DNA from: Rubrobacter sp.
GTDB taxonomy: Bacteria > Actinomycetota > Rubrobacteria > Rubrobacterales > Rubrobacteraceae
NCBI GenBank assembly: GCA_016781725.1
Contig: JADDPU010000097.1
Span: forward strand, 4,290 to 20,226
Direction of reading: 5' to 3'
Length of the DNA: 15,937 nucleotides
Shown: positions 6,720 through 14,209 of the stretch, piece after piece
Numbering within the stretch: the stretch's first letter is position 1
How the letters are laid out: the number at the start of each line of letters is the position of its first letter
The notes under the pieces: generated by a model
The model's database searches: none
What the model was told of the DNA's origin: nothing
What the model saw: only the letters and a program-made list of their open reading frames with translations
Position numbers and translations under genes: made by a program

Positions 6720-7598
6720 ATGGCTCAAACGACGCCCAGCGCGCAGACGAAACCGACCCGGAGGGACCCGCGGCAAGTTGCCAGGCTCATCCTGCCGTAC
6801 ACGCTGCTCATACTGCTAACGGTAGTGTTCGTCGCCCCCCTCCTGTGGATGCTCTCGACCTCGCTCAAGCCGAACTTCCAGACCACGCAGTTCCCTCCGA
6901 ACTGGATCCCGCAGGACTTCTCCGGCGAGGGCTACTCGACGATCCTCACCACGACTACCCAGAACCCCGTCCTCCGGTGGTTCATCAACAGCCTGGTCGC
7001 CGCCACCGCGCACGCGGCGCTCGTGCTCGTCACGGCGTCCATGGCGGCCTACGCGCTGGCCCGGATGAACTTCCGTGGCAAGAACATCCTGTTCGCCTTG
7101 ATCATCTCTACCCTGTTCATCCCGCAGTTCGTCTTTCTCATGCCCAACTACCTGATCGTGGATTCCCTCGGCTGGCTGGACACCCTCCTGGCCGTAATCG
7201 TACCTTCGGCGGCCGGGGCGTTCGGGGTCTTCTTCCTCAGGCAATTCTACCTGTCGCTGCCACAAGAGCTGGAGGAAGCCGCCCTCATAGACGGGGCGAA
7301 TAGATACCAGATCTTCCTCCGCATCATCCTGCCGATCTCCAAGGCTCCCCTGGCGACGCTCGCGGTGCTGAGCTTCCTGACCAGCTGGAACGACTTTCTC
7401 TGGCCGGTGTACGTGCTCCTTAGCCCGCAGAATTACACCTTGCCTCCGGGGCTATCCGTCCTCCAGGGCGCTTACAACACGAACTACACGGTCATCATGG
7501 CCGGCGGCGTGCTCGCCAGCGTTCCGGTCCTGATCCTCTACCTGTTCGCCCAGAGGTACATAATCCAGGGCGTCTCCCGCAGCGGCCTGAAAGGATAG
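6720..7598 (+). CDS. Sugar ABC transporter permease, MalG/UgpE type
   Basis: Second membrane subunit of the CUT1 importer, 292 residues, a normal length for MalG-type permeases. A short basic N-terminal tail is followed by a membrane segment (LILPYTLLILLTVVFVAPLL), the typical WMLSTSLKP sequence, and five further hydrophobic segments. The EAA loop is at residues 184-205 (EEAALIDGANRYQIF, then IILP), with the conserved Gly192 that contacts the ATPase. The ATG lies one base after the stop of the first permease, and GGGGGGA just upstream could serve as Shine-Dalgarno. The GH43 gene starts four bases after its stop, so transport and extracellular hydrolysis are probably co-expressed. The substrate is not readable from the permease. 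Confidence 0.94.
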   Translation: MAQTTPSAQTKPTRRDPRQVARLILPYTLLILLTVVFVAPLLWMLSTSLKPNFQTTQFPPNWIPQDFSGEGYSTILTTTTQNPVLRWFINSLVAATAHAALVLVTASMAAYALARMNFRGKNILFALIISTLFIPQFVFLMPNYLIVDSLGWLDTLLAVIVPSAAGAFGVFFLRQFYLSLPQELEEAALIDGANRYQIFLRIILPISKAPLATLAVLSFLTSWNDFLWPVYVLLSPQNYTLPPGLSVLQGAYNTNYTVIMAGGVLASVPVLILYLFAQRYIIQGVSRSGLKG

Positions 7599-7602
7599 AA
7601 CC

Positions 7603-9918
7603 ATGACGTCGGCGAAAGACTCAGGCCCCGCAAGGCTCCTCGGCTTCGCGGCCGTGCTCCTCCTGAGCGTGCTCCTGGCCTCAGGCATCGGCCTGGCGCA
7701 GGAGACGACGGAGGATACCTACACCAACCCGGTCTCAAAGGACTTCGCCGACACCTTCGCTGACCCGGCGGTGATCAAGGGCAAGGACGGCTTCTGGTAC
7801 GCGTTCGGGACGAGCGACCCGCTGCGCGAGGGCGAAGGCGAACACCACACCATCCCGATCTCGCGCTCCAAAGACCTGGTGAACTGGAAGTACGTCGGCG
7901 ACGCCTTCGAATCCCCCGCCGAGGTGTCCTGGGCCGCGCAGGACGCGAGCATCTGGGCGCCGGACATCCGCTACCTGAACGGCAAATACTACATGTACTA
8001 CGTGGTCACCCAGACCACCGTAACCCCGGACCGCCACGACAACGCCGTAGGCGTCGCGACCGCGCCCACGCCCACCGGCCCGTGGAAGGATTCGGGCGAG
8101 CCGGTCGTCGGCCCGCGCCGGGGCGGCCCTGGGGACAACTTCAAGTGGACCTTCGACCCCAACGAGTTCACCGACCCCGACGGCACCCGCTACCTCTACT
8201 ACGGCTCCTATTACGGCGGCATCTTCGTCACCGAGCTTACGCCCGACGGCACGCGCGCCGTCGGCGAGCCGACGATGGTCGCGATAGACAACCGCTACGA
8301 GGGCGCCTACGTGGTGAAGCGCGACGGATACTATTACCTCTTCGGCTCCTCGGCCAACTGCTGCGCCGGGCCGACCACGGGCTACAGCGTCTACGTCGGC
8401 CGCTCGGAGAGCCCCAAAGGTCCGTTTATCGACCGCGAGGGCCAATCGATGACCGAGTCGCGGGTGGGTGGGTCCATAGTCGTCACGCCGAACGGCAACA
8501 AGTGGATCGGGACCGGCCACAACGCCGTCGTCACCGACCTCTCGGGAGAGGACTTCTTCGTCTACCACGCCATAGACCGCGCCGACCCCTACCTCGACGA
8601 GCCCTTCGGGATCAACGAGCGCCCCATGCTCTTCGACCGGCTCGACTGGATCGACGGCTGGCCGACCGTCCGCGGCGGCAGGTGGGCCTCCGAATCACCC
8701 CAGCCAGCCCCGGTCACGGACGGCCCCGTAAACGACTCCTTTAACCGCGGCACCTCCCTCGACGGCGAATGGAGAGCCAGCGGCGGCTGGCGCCTCGTCA
8801 AGGAGGCCGACGGCGAGGGCTACGCCCGCCAGCAGGACGCGAGCCTCAAGCAGAGATTCCTGATCAACGGCTCCCCGCTCCCCGCCGACGTTCGCGCCGA
8901 GGCCGACCTGCGCCTCGCGGGCGGCACGGCTGCCGGCGTCGTGGTGCGCTACCGGGACCCGAAGAACTACGCGGCGGCCTGGCTCGACCGGACCGCCAAC
9001 GCCCTCGTTACCGATGTCGTGACGCGCGGGGTGAGCAACCGCCGGAGCACGCCCCTCCCAGCCGGGTTCGCCTTCGAGCAGTGGCACAACGTCGCCGTCG
9101 AAGCGCGCGGCTCACGGATGACCGCCGAGGTCACCGACGCCAGGCTGCACGACCCCTACGCCGTCGCCGAGCGCACCCTGCCGGCGTCGCTCTCGGAGGG
9201 AAGTATGGGCGTCGCGGCCCGCGGTCGCGCGGACGCGGACAACGCGAGCGCGGCGGCGCTCTACACGCCGAACACGCAGATGGCCGCCCCGCCGGAGGTC
9301 GGCGCGATCTCCGAGGCGCACAGCGACGAGTTCGACGACGCGGCGCTGGAGCCGGAGTGGGAGTGGGTTCGCGAGCCCGCCGGAGAGGAGTCGGGCGGCG
9401 CCTACCGCTGGCCGACGCAGGAGGGCGACATCGTCGGCACCGGGAACAACGCCTCGCTGCTCCTGCGCGACGCGCCCGAAGGCGACTACACCGTCGAGAC
9501 CAAGCTCACTATAGACCTCGGCGTCGATACGGTGCGCAACTTCCAGCAGGGTGGCATGATCGCCTACGTCAACGACGACCACTGGACGCGGCTCAGCCAC
9601 GTCGCGATCTGGAACACCCGCCAGACCGAGTTCGGGAAGGAGATGCCCTTCGCGGGTGGGCTCTCGTTCGGCGGGATGCTGATCGGGCCCCCCGCCGACA
9701 CCACCTACCTGCGCCTCTCCCACCGCGTAGACCCGGACAACGGCGAGCACGAGTTCCGCGCCGCCACCAGGCGCGAGGGGGGGAGCTGGATCTGGGGCGG
9801 CACCTGGACCCTGCCGGCGGGCACCGAGCCGCAGATAGGGCTGCTCTCGCTCGGCAAGGCACCCAACGACCCCGCGGCGATGTCCGAGTTCGACTACTTC
9901 AGGGTCTACCGCCCGTAG
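7603..9918 (+). CDS. Secreted three-domain GH43 arabinanase/arabinofuranosidase-like hydrolase
   Basis: This 771-residue exported enzyme probably hydrolyses arabinose-containing polysaccharides outside the cell. Residues 1-32 form a signal peptide (RLLGFAAVLLLSVLLAS, likely cleaved near GLA/QE); no lipobox or sorting signal is seen. The GH43 propeller spans about 40-375 with a plausible triad: Asp54 in FADPAV, Asp185 in TFDPNEF and Glu233 in RYEGAY, plus IWAPDIRYLNGKYYMYY, typical of the family. A second beta-rich domain (about 378-555, starting VNDSFNRG) looks like a LamG/DUF1080 sandwich. A third (about 565-771, starting SDEFDDAALEPEWEW) resembles the concanavalin-like C-terminal domain of GH43 beta-xylosidases. 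These may bind polymer. AAAGGA-like sequence before ATG 7603 serves as Shine-Dalgarno. It ends the transporter run. Exact GH43 activity (arabinanase, arabinofuranosidase, xylosidase or galactanase) cannot be fixed here. Confidence 0.9.
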   Translation: MTSAKDSGPARLLGFAAVLLLSVLLASGIGLAQETTEDTYTNPVSKDFADTFADPAVIKGKDGFWYAFGTSDPLREGEGEHHTIPISRSKDLVNWKYVGDAFESPAEVSWAAQDASIWAPDIRYLNGKYYMYYVVTQTTVTPDRHDNAVGVATAPTPTGPWKDSGEPVVGPRRGGPGDNFKWTFDPNEFTDPDGTRYLYYGSYYGGIFVTELTPDGTRAVGEPTMVAIDNRYEGAYVVKRDGYYYLFGSSANCCAGPTTGYSVYVGRSESPKGPFIDREGQSMTESRVGGSIVVTPNGNKWIGTGHNAVVTDLSGEDFFVYHAIDRADPYLDEPFGINERPMLFDRLDWIDGWPTVRGGRWASESPQPAPVTDGPVNDSFNRGTSLDGEWRASGGWRLVKEADGEGYARQQDASLKQRFLINGSPLPADVRAEADLRLAGGTAAGVVVRYRDPKNYAAAWLDRTANALVTDVVTRGVSNRRSTPLPAGFAFEQWHNVAVEARGSRMTAEVTDARLHDPYAVAERTLPASLSEGSMGVAARGRADADNASAAALYTPNTQMAAPPEVGAISEAHSDEFDDAALEPEWEWVREPAGEESGGAYRWPTQEGDIVGTGNNASLLLRDAPEGDYTVETKLTIDLGVDTVRNFQQGGMIAYVNDDHWTRLSHVAIWNTRQTEFGKEMPFAGGLSFGGMLIGPPADTTYLRLSHRVDPDNGEHEFRAATRREGGSWIWGGTWTLPAGTEPQIGLLSLGKAPNDPAAMSEFDYFRVYRP

Positions 9919-9975
9919 TCTAATGAGCCCGTAGATCCCACCGCAGGGAGGGCCCGTTTGCAGGAGGAGATCGCG

Positions 9976-10056
9976 ATGGAGAAGGAGCGGGAGGCCAAAG
10001 AGGACGGCCGCTACATCATCTTCTACTCTTTCGAGCCCGAAGAGGAGGAGGCGTGA
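9976..10056 (+). CDS. 26-residue small protein overlapping galT; resembles N-terminal segment of long GalT
   Basis: ATG at 9976 lies six bases after AGGAGGAG (9962-9969), one of the strongest Shine-Dalgarno sequences in the window. The product is highly charged: MEKEREAKED, then DGRYIIFYSFEPEEEEA. Its TGA (10054-10056) overlaps the galT GTG in a GTGA junction. From memory, longer actinobacterial GalT proteins such as those of Streptomyces begin with an ADGRELIYYD-like segment before the SEVRRDP block, and this peptide matches that segment. The galT product here starts directly at LRWDPTLREW and lacks it. The small ORF may therefore be a split-off GalT N-terminus, a coupling leader peptide, or the product of a frameshift. 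The four-Glu tail is encoded by the galT Shine-Dalgarno. Translation is likely; separate function is unproven. Confidence 0.6.
   Translation: MEKEREAKEDGRYIIFYSFEPEEEEA
10042..10051 (+). promoter_or_regulatory. galT ribosome-binding site embedded in the small ORF
   Basis: GAGGAGGAGG lies immediately before the galT GTG at 10053 and doubles as Glu codons of the preceding small ORF. It supports the GTG start and coupling of the two frames. Confidence 0.6.
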
Positions 10057-11051
10057 ACCAGCTGCGCTGGGACCCGACCCTGCGCGAGTGGGTCGCCTAC
10101 GCCACCCACCGCCAGGACCGTACCTTCCTGCCGCCCGCCGAGTACTGTCCCCTGGACCCGACGAAACCGGGAGGCTTCCCGACGGAGGTGCCGAGGGAGC
10201 ACTACGACATCGTTGTCTTCGAGAACAAGTTCCCTTCGCTCTCCCCAGACGCCCCCGAGCCAGACGAGCGGGGCACCGCGTTGACCCCCACGGCCCCGGG
10301 ACGCGGGGTCTGCGAGGTCGTCCTCTACTCCGACGACCACGACGCGACGCTCGCCGGGATGAGCGAGCGTCGCATCCGCAACCTCGTCGAGGTGTGGGCC
10401 GACCGCTACAGGGAGCTCGGCGCGCGCGAGGAGGTCTGCTACGTCTTTATCTTCGAGAACAAGGGCGAGGCCATAGGCGTCACGCTCCACCACCCGCACG
10501 GCCAGATCTACGCCTACCCCTTCGTCCCGCCGCGCCCGAAAAAGGAGCTGGATGCGGCCCGCGAGCACCGGGCCCAGAGCGGGGGACGCTGCCTTCACTG
10601 CGACCTCCTTTCCCAGGAGCACGAGGACGGGCGCAGGATCGCCGCCAAGGGCGAGCACTTTAGCGCCTTTATCCCTTTCTACGCCCACTTCCCGTTCGAG
10701 GCGCACGTCTACTCCCGCCGGTGTGCGCCCTCCATAACGGACCTCGACGCCGCGGAGCGGTGGGATCTCGCCCGCGTCCTCAAACGGCTGCTCGTCGGCT
10801 ACGACGCCCTTTTCGGCTTCTCGCTCCCCTACATGATGGTCATGCACCAGAGCCCAACGGACGGCGAGGACTACGAGGGCATAGCCCACTTCCACATCGA
10901 GTTCTACCCGCCCAACCGCACGGCGGACAAGCTGAAGTACCTGGCAGGCAGCGAGACCGGCGCCGGCGCTTACGTAGTGGACGTGCTGCCGGAGCAGACC
11001 GCGCTCACGCTGCGCGAGGCCGTCGAGAGGGCCGGCGGCGCGGCCCCGTGA
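10053..11051 (+). CDS. galT: Galactose-1-phosphate uridylyltransferase
   Basis: This Leloir enzyme exchanges UMP between UDP-glucose and galactose 1-phosphate in the cytoplasm. The 332-residue protein carries the family blocks LRWDPTLREWVAYATHRQDR, YDIVVFENKFPSL and FENKGEAIGVTL, then HHPHGQIYAYPF with nucleophile His149 (HPHxQ; His147 and Gln151 flank it). Near the C-terminus are HFHIEFYPP and LKYLAGSETGAGA. The structural-zinc CxxC of other GalT proteins is CPLD here (Cys32, Asp35); the other expected ligands His96 and His147 remain. A second CxxC is at 180-183. The GTG start overlaps the small ORF stop (GTGA), and the galT stop overlaps galE in another GTGA, so galT-galE-galK form one translational unit. 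Compared with long actinobacterial GalT the protein lacks an N-terminal segment that the small ORF may supply. Confidence 0.95.
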   Translation: MNQLRWDPTLREWVAYATHRQDRTFLPPAEYCPLDPTKPGGFPTEVPREHYDIVVFENKFPSLSPDAPEPDERGTALTPTAPGRGVCEVVLYSDDHDATLAGMSERRIRNLVEVWADRYRELGAREEVCYVFIFENKGEAIGVTLHHPHGQIYAYPFVPPRPKKELDAAREHRAQSGGRCLHCDLLSQEHEDGRRIAAKGEHFSAFIPFYAHFPFEAHVYSRRCAPSITDLDAAERWDLARVLKRLLVGYDALFGFSLPYMMVMHQSPTDGEDYEGIAHFHIEFYPPNRTADKLKYLAGSETGAGAYVVDVLPEQTALTLREAVERAGGAAP

Positions 11052-12022
11052 AGCTCCTGGTAACGGGCGGGGCCGGCTACATCGGGAGCGTCGTCGCCTC
11101 CCAGCTCGTCGAGGCCGGGCATGAGACCGTGGTGCTGGATAACCTCGCCAAGGGTCACGAGGAGGCCATCCCCGGGGGCACGCAGCTTGCCAGGGGGGAT
11201 CTTCTGGATGAGGACTTCGTGCGTGGGGTGCTTGCAGAAGGCTTCGACGGGGTGCTCCACTTCGCGGCGCTCTCGCTGGTGGCGGAGTCGGTCGAGCAGC
11301 CGGAGCGCTACTTCCGGAACAACGTCTGCGGGACCCTCAACCTGCTCGAGGCCATGGGCGAGACTGGCGTCTCCCGGCTCGTCTTCTCCTCGACGGCGGC
11401 GGTCTACGGCGAGCCTGAGGAGGTCCCCATCCCCGAGACCGCCCCCACCGTCCCGACCAACCCTTACGGGGCCTCCAAGCTGGCGGTCGACGGCCTCATC
11501 GGGGCTGTCGCCCGCGCCCGCGGCCTGGCCGCGACGAGCCTCCGCTACTTCAACGTCGCCGGGGCGAGCGCGCGCTTCGGGGAGGACCATCACCCCGAGA
11601 CCCACCTCATACCCCTCGTGCTGCAGGCCGCGGCCGGAACCCGCGACTCGGTAAAGCTTTTCGGCATCGACTACCCGACGCGCGACGGGACCGCCGTGCG
11701 CGACTACATCCACATCGAGGACCTCGGGAGGGCGCACCTGCTCGCGCTCGAAGCCGCCCCGTCAGGCGAGCACCGCGTCTACAACCTCGGCAACGGCGCC
11801 GGCTTCTCGGTGCTCGAGGTGGTCGAGGCCGCCCGCCGGGTTACGGGCCGGCACATAGAGGCAGTCGAGGCGCCCCGGCGGGCCGGCGACCCGCCGGTCT
11901 TGGTAGCCTCGAGCGAGAAGATCCAGGGCGACCTCGGTTGGGCGCCAGAGAAGCCCGAGCTCGAGGCCATGATCTCCGACGCCTGGAGCTGGATGCAGGC
12001 ACACCCGAACGGGTACCAGTAG
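11048..12022 (+). CDS. galE: UDP-glucose 4-epimerase
   Basis: GalE interconverts UDP-galactose and UDP-glucose using bound NAD, regenerating the GalT co-substrate. The GTG at 11048 gives 324 residues, starting MKLLVTGGAGYIGS with the Rossmann motif at residues 7-13. The frame is open further upstream, but that sequence lies inside galT and has no family resemblance, so I reject a longer product. Short-chain dehydrogenase features are present: FSSTAAVYGEP (114-123, with Thr116 in the usual Ser position), Tyr140 and Lys144 in NPYGASK, LRYFNVAGA, and the C-terminal RRAGDPP and LGWAPEKPELE blocks. The start overlaps the galT stop (GTGA). galK follows nine bases later in the same frame, separated by the galE TAG. 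The enzyme may also epimerise UDP-arabinose/xylose, as some GalE-like proteins do, but the operon argues for galactose. Confidence 0.95.
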   Translation: MKLLVTGGAGYIGSVVASQLVEAGHETVVLDNLAKGHEEAIPGGTQLARGDLLDEDFVRGVLAEGFDGVLHFAALSLVAESVEQPERYFRNNVCGTLNLLEAMGETGVSRLVFSSTAAVYGEPEEVPIPETAPTVPTNPYGASKLAVDGLIGAVARARGLAATSLRYFNVAGASARFGEDHHPETHLIPLVLQAAAGTRDSVKLFGIDYPTRDGTAVRDYIHIEDLGRAHLLALEAAPSGEHRVYNLGNGAGFSVLEVVEAARRVTGRHIEAVEAPRRAGDPPVLVASSEKIQGDLGWAPEKPELEAMISDAWSWMQAHPNGYQ

Positions 12023-12031
12023 GGTCACGCT

Positions 12032-13144
12032 TTGCGCGAGATCGAGGAGAAGGCCCGTGGCGCTTACGTAGAGAGGTTCGGGGAGGAGCCCCAGCTGGTA
12101 GCGAGCGCCCCGGGGCGCGTGAACCTGATAGGGGAGCACACCGACTACAACGACGGCTTCGTCCTCCCCTGCGCCATCGGCCGCCGGGTCGCCGTCGCCG
12201 CCGGGCGCGGCGAGGGCGGGCTCTACTCCGCGGACTTCGAAGAGGCGCGCCCGCTTGGGGAGAAGGACTCCTCCTGGGCCGACTACCCGCGCGGTGTGGC
12301 GTGGGCGATGGTCGAGGCGGGCCACGAGGTAGGAGCGTTTAGGGCGGCCCTCGCCGGCAACGTGCCGCTCGGGTCCGGGCTCTCCTCCTCGGCGGCCATC
12401 GAGGCGGCGACCGCGCTCGCCCTCGACGAGCTCTGCGGGTTCGGCCTTACGGGAAAGGACCTCGCCGTCTTGTGCCAGAGGGCCGAGAACGGCTTTGTCG
12501 GCGTGAACAGCGGCATCATGGACCAGTACGCGTCGCTGCTGTGCGAGGCGGGCACCGCCCTGCTCGTCGACTGCCGCTCCCTCGAGGCCGAGAGCGTACC
12601 GCTTGACCTCGAGGCCGCCGGCCTCGCCCTGGCGGTCTGCGACACGCGCGTCGAGCGCGGCCTCGCCGACACCGGGTACAACGACCGGCGCAGCACCTGC
12701 GAGCGCGCGGCACGCGCTTTGGGGGTCGAGTCACTGCGCGACGCGGCGGAGGAGGATCTCGAGCGCCTCTCCGGCGAGGAGTTGTCGCGGGCCCGGCACG
12801 TGGTCTCGGAGAACGCCCGCGTCCTCGAGGCTGTCGAGGCGCTGCGGGCCGGGGACTTCGAGCTTTTCGGACGCTTGATGTACGCCTCTCACGCCTCGCT
12901 GCGCGACGACTACGAGGTATCCACCCCGGAGCTGGACGCCTTCGTGGAGCTGGCGAGAGGCTTCGGCGCCCCCGGCGCGCGCCTCACGGGAGCCGGCTTC
13001 GGCGGCTGCGCCATCGCCCTCGTACCGACCGGGGAGACAGGGCAGATCGCGAAAGAGTGCCGGCAGGTGTTCGACGAACGCGGCTTCGAGGAGCCCGCGT
13101 TCTACGAGTTCGTGCCGGCGGCGGGGGCGGAGCTCGCGCGGTGA
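12032..13144 (+). CDS. galK: Galactokinase
   Basis: GalK phosphorylates alpha-D-galactose at C1 with ATP, the entry step of the Leloir pathway. The 370-residue protein shows all GHMP-kinase motifs: the galactokinase signature GRVNLIGEHTDYNDG at residues 28-42 (Arg29 catalytic), the phosphate-binding PLGSGLSSSAA at 112-122, the catalytic Asp164 in GIMDQYAS, and TGAGFGGCA at 319-327. The only usable start before the signature is TTG at 12032: the in-frame galE TAG lies nine bases upstream, and the next in-frame GTG is within the signature. The Shine-Dalgarno is weak (AGGG at 12021-12024), so reinitiation after galE is likely. Its stop overlaps the next gene by GTGA. No mutarotase gene is seen. 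Confidence 0.95.
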   Translation: MREIEEKARGAYVERFGEEPQLVASAPGRVNLIGEHTDYNDGFVLPCAIGRRVAVAAGRGEGGLYSADFEEARPLGEKDSSWADYPRGVAWAMVEAGHEVGAFRAALAGNVPLGSGLSSSAAIEAATALALDELCGFGLTGKDLAVLCQRAENGFVGVNSGIMDQYASLLCEAGTALLVDCRSLEAESVPLDLEAAGLALAVCDTRVERGLADTGYNDRRSTCERAARALGVESLRDAAEEDLERLSGEELSRARHVVSENARVLEAVEALRAGDFELFGRLMYASHASLRDDYEVSTPELDAFVELARGFGAPGARLTGAGFGGCAIALVPTGETGQIAKECRQVFDERGFEEPAFYEFVPAAGAELAR

Positions 13145-14172
13145 ACCGGACGGCGCCGGTGCTCCTGGCGCTCGTGTTAATACTTGCGCTGGCGCTCGCG
13201 GGTTGCGGCCAGAACGCGGGTTCCGAGCCTAGCGAGCCTGCCTCTCCCGCGGGGCCCGAGACTTTCAAGAACCCCGTCTACGACGCCAACTTCCCCGACC
13301 CTTTCGTCCTGCGGGCGGGCGAGACTTACCACGCCTACTCCACGAACGACGCCGAGGCGAACGTCCCGACGCTCAGGTCCAGAGACCTGGTGGATTGGGA
13401 GGAGGGCAAAGACGCCATGCCGCGGCTCGCCCCGTGGGTTGCGCCGGGGCAGACCTGGGCGCCCGAGGTGCTCGACCTTGGCGGCGGGTACGTCCTGTAC
13501 TACACCGCGGCCTCGGCCGCCGAGGGGAGGCAGTGCCTGGGGCACGCCGTGAGCGACTCTCCCGAGGGGCCTTTCGTCGACCGGGACGAGAGGCCCCTCG
13601 TCTGCCAGGTTCGGGAGGGGGGTTCCATAGACGCCAGCCCGTTCGTGGACGGGGACGGGACCCCGTACCTGCTATGGAAGAACGACGGGAACGCCGTCGG
13701 CCGCGACACGTACATCTACTCCCAGAAGATGTCAGCGGACGGCCTGGACCTGCTCGGCGAGCCCGTCAGGCTCTTCAAGCAGGGCGCAGCCTGGGAGGGA
13801 GAGCTGGTCGAGGCGCCGGTGATGTGGAGGCGCGGCGGCGAGTACTACCTCTTCTACTCAGCGAACGCCTACTACAACAAGTCCTACGCCGTCGGGTACG
13901 CGAAGTGCGAGGGACCGCTAGGCCCTTGCGAGAAGGCCCCCGAGAACCCTATCTTGAGGACCGGAGACGGGGCGGTGGGGCCCGGGCACGTGGCCGTGGT
14001 CGAGGACGGCGCCGGCGGGAGCTGGGTGGCTTACCACGCCTGGCCGCCTGACGCCGTCGGCTCCGTCTACCCCGGCCGCGTCCTCTGGATCGACCGGCTT
14101 ACGTGGAAAGGCGATAAGCCCACCATAGAGGGCCCGACGGAGGGCAGGCAGCGCGCGCCGGCGCCGCTCTGA
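13141..14172 (+). CDS. GH43 glycosidase lipoprotein
   Basis: With the GTG at 13141 this is a 343-residue lipoprotein: a short basic start, a hydrophobic segment (VLLALVLILALALAGC) and lipobox Cys22, then an acidic Ser/Pro linker. Extending to GTG 13057 would add an Arg-rich tail read from galK in another frame and would spoil the signal peptide, so I reject it. One GH43 propeller fills the rest, with plausible triad Asp53 (FPDPFV), Asp164 (SIDASPF) and Glu224 (LVEAPVM), plus WAPEVLDLGGGYVLYY. It should act at the cell surface on arabino-, xylo- or galacto-oligosaccharides; the substrate is not fixed. The start overlaps the galK stop (GTGA), which ties an exported hydrolase to galactose catabolism. 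The end (YHAW, WIDRLTW, GPT) matches the truncated gene at 1-717. The signal sequence contains an AT-rich run with TTA and ATA codons. Confidence 0.88.
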   Translation: MNRTAPVLLALVLILALALAGCGQNAGSEPSEPASPAGPETFKNPVYDANFPDPFVLRAGETYHAYSTNDAEANVPTLRSRDLVDWEEGKDAMPRLAPWVAPGQTWAPEVLDLGGGYVLYYTAASAAEGRQCLGHAVSDSPEGPFVDRDERPLVCQVREGGSIDASPFVDGDGTPYLLWKNDGNAVGRDTYIYSQKMSADGLDLLGEPVRLFKQGAAWEGELVEAPVMWRRGGEYYLFYSANAYYNKSYAVGYAKCEGPLGPCEKAPENPILRTGDGAVGPGHVAVVEDGAGGSWVAYHAWPPDAVGSVYPGRVLWIDRLTWKGDKPTIEGPTEGRQRAPAPL

Positions 14173-14209
14173 GACGGATACGACGAACACGCCGATGGGA
14201 GGGACCTAG

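Noticed and set aside
9927..9953. Possible hairpin GCCC...TCCC-ACCGCA-GGGA-GGGC after the large GH43 gene
   Set aside because: Two four-base stems with a five-base bulge and only a short T run; too weak to call as a terminator, and the galT genes may well be co-transcribed.
10721..11047. In-frame upstream extension of galE
   Set aside because: The added residues are an out-of-frame reading of galT; the GalE family starts at MKLLVTGGAGYIG, and GTG 11048 overlaps the galT stop.
13057..13140. In-frame upstream extension of the GH43 lipoprotein
   Set aside because: It would add an Arg-rich tail from within galK before a perfectly placed lipoprotein signal; GTG 13141 overlaps the galK stop.
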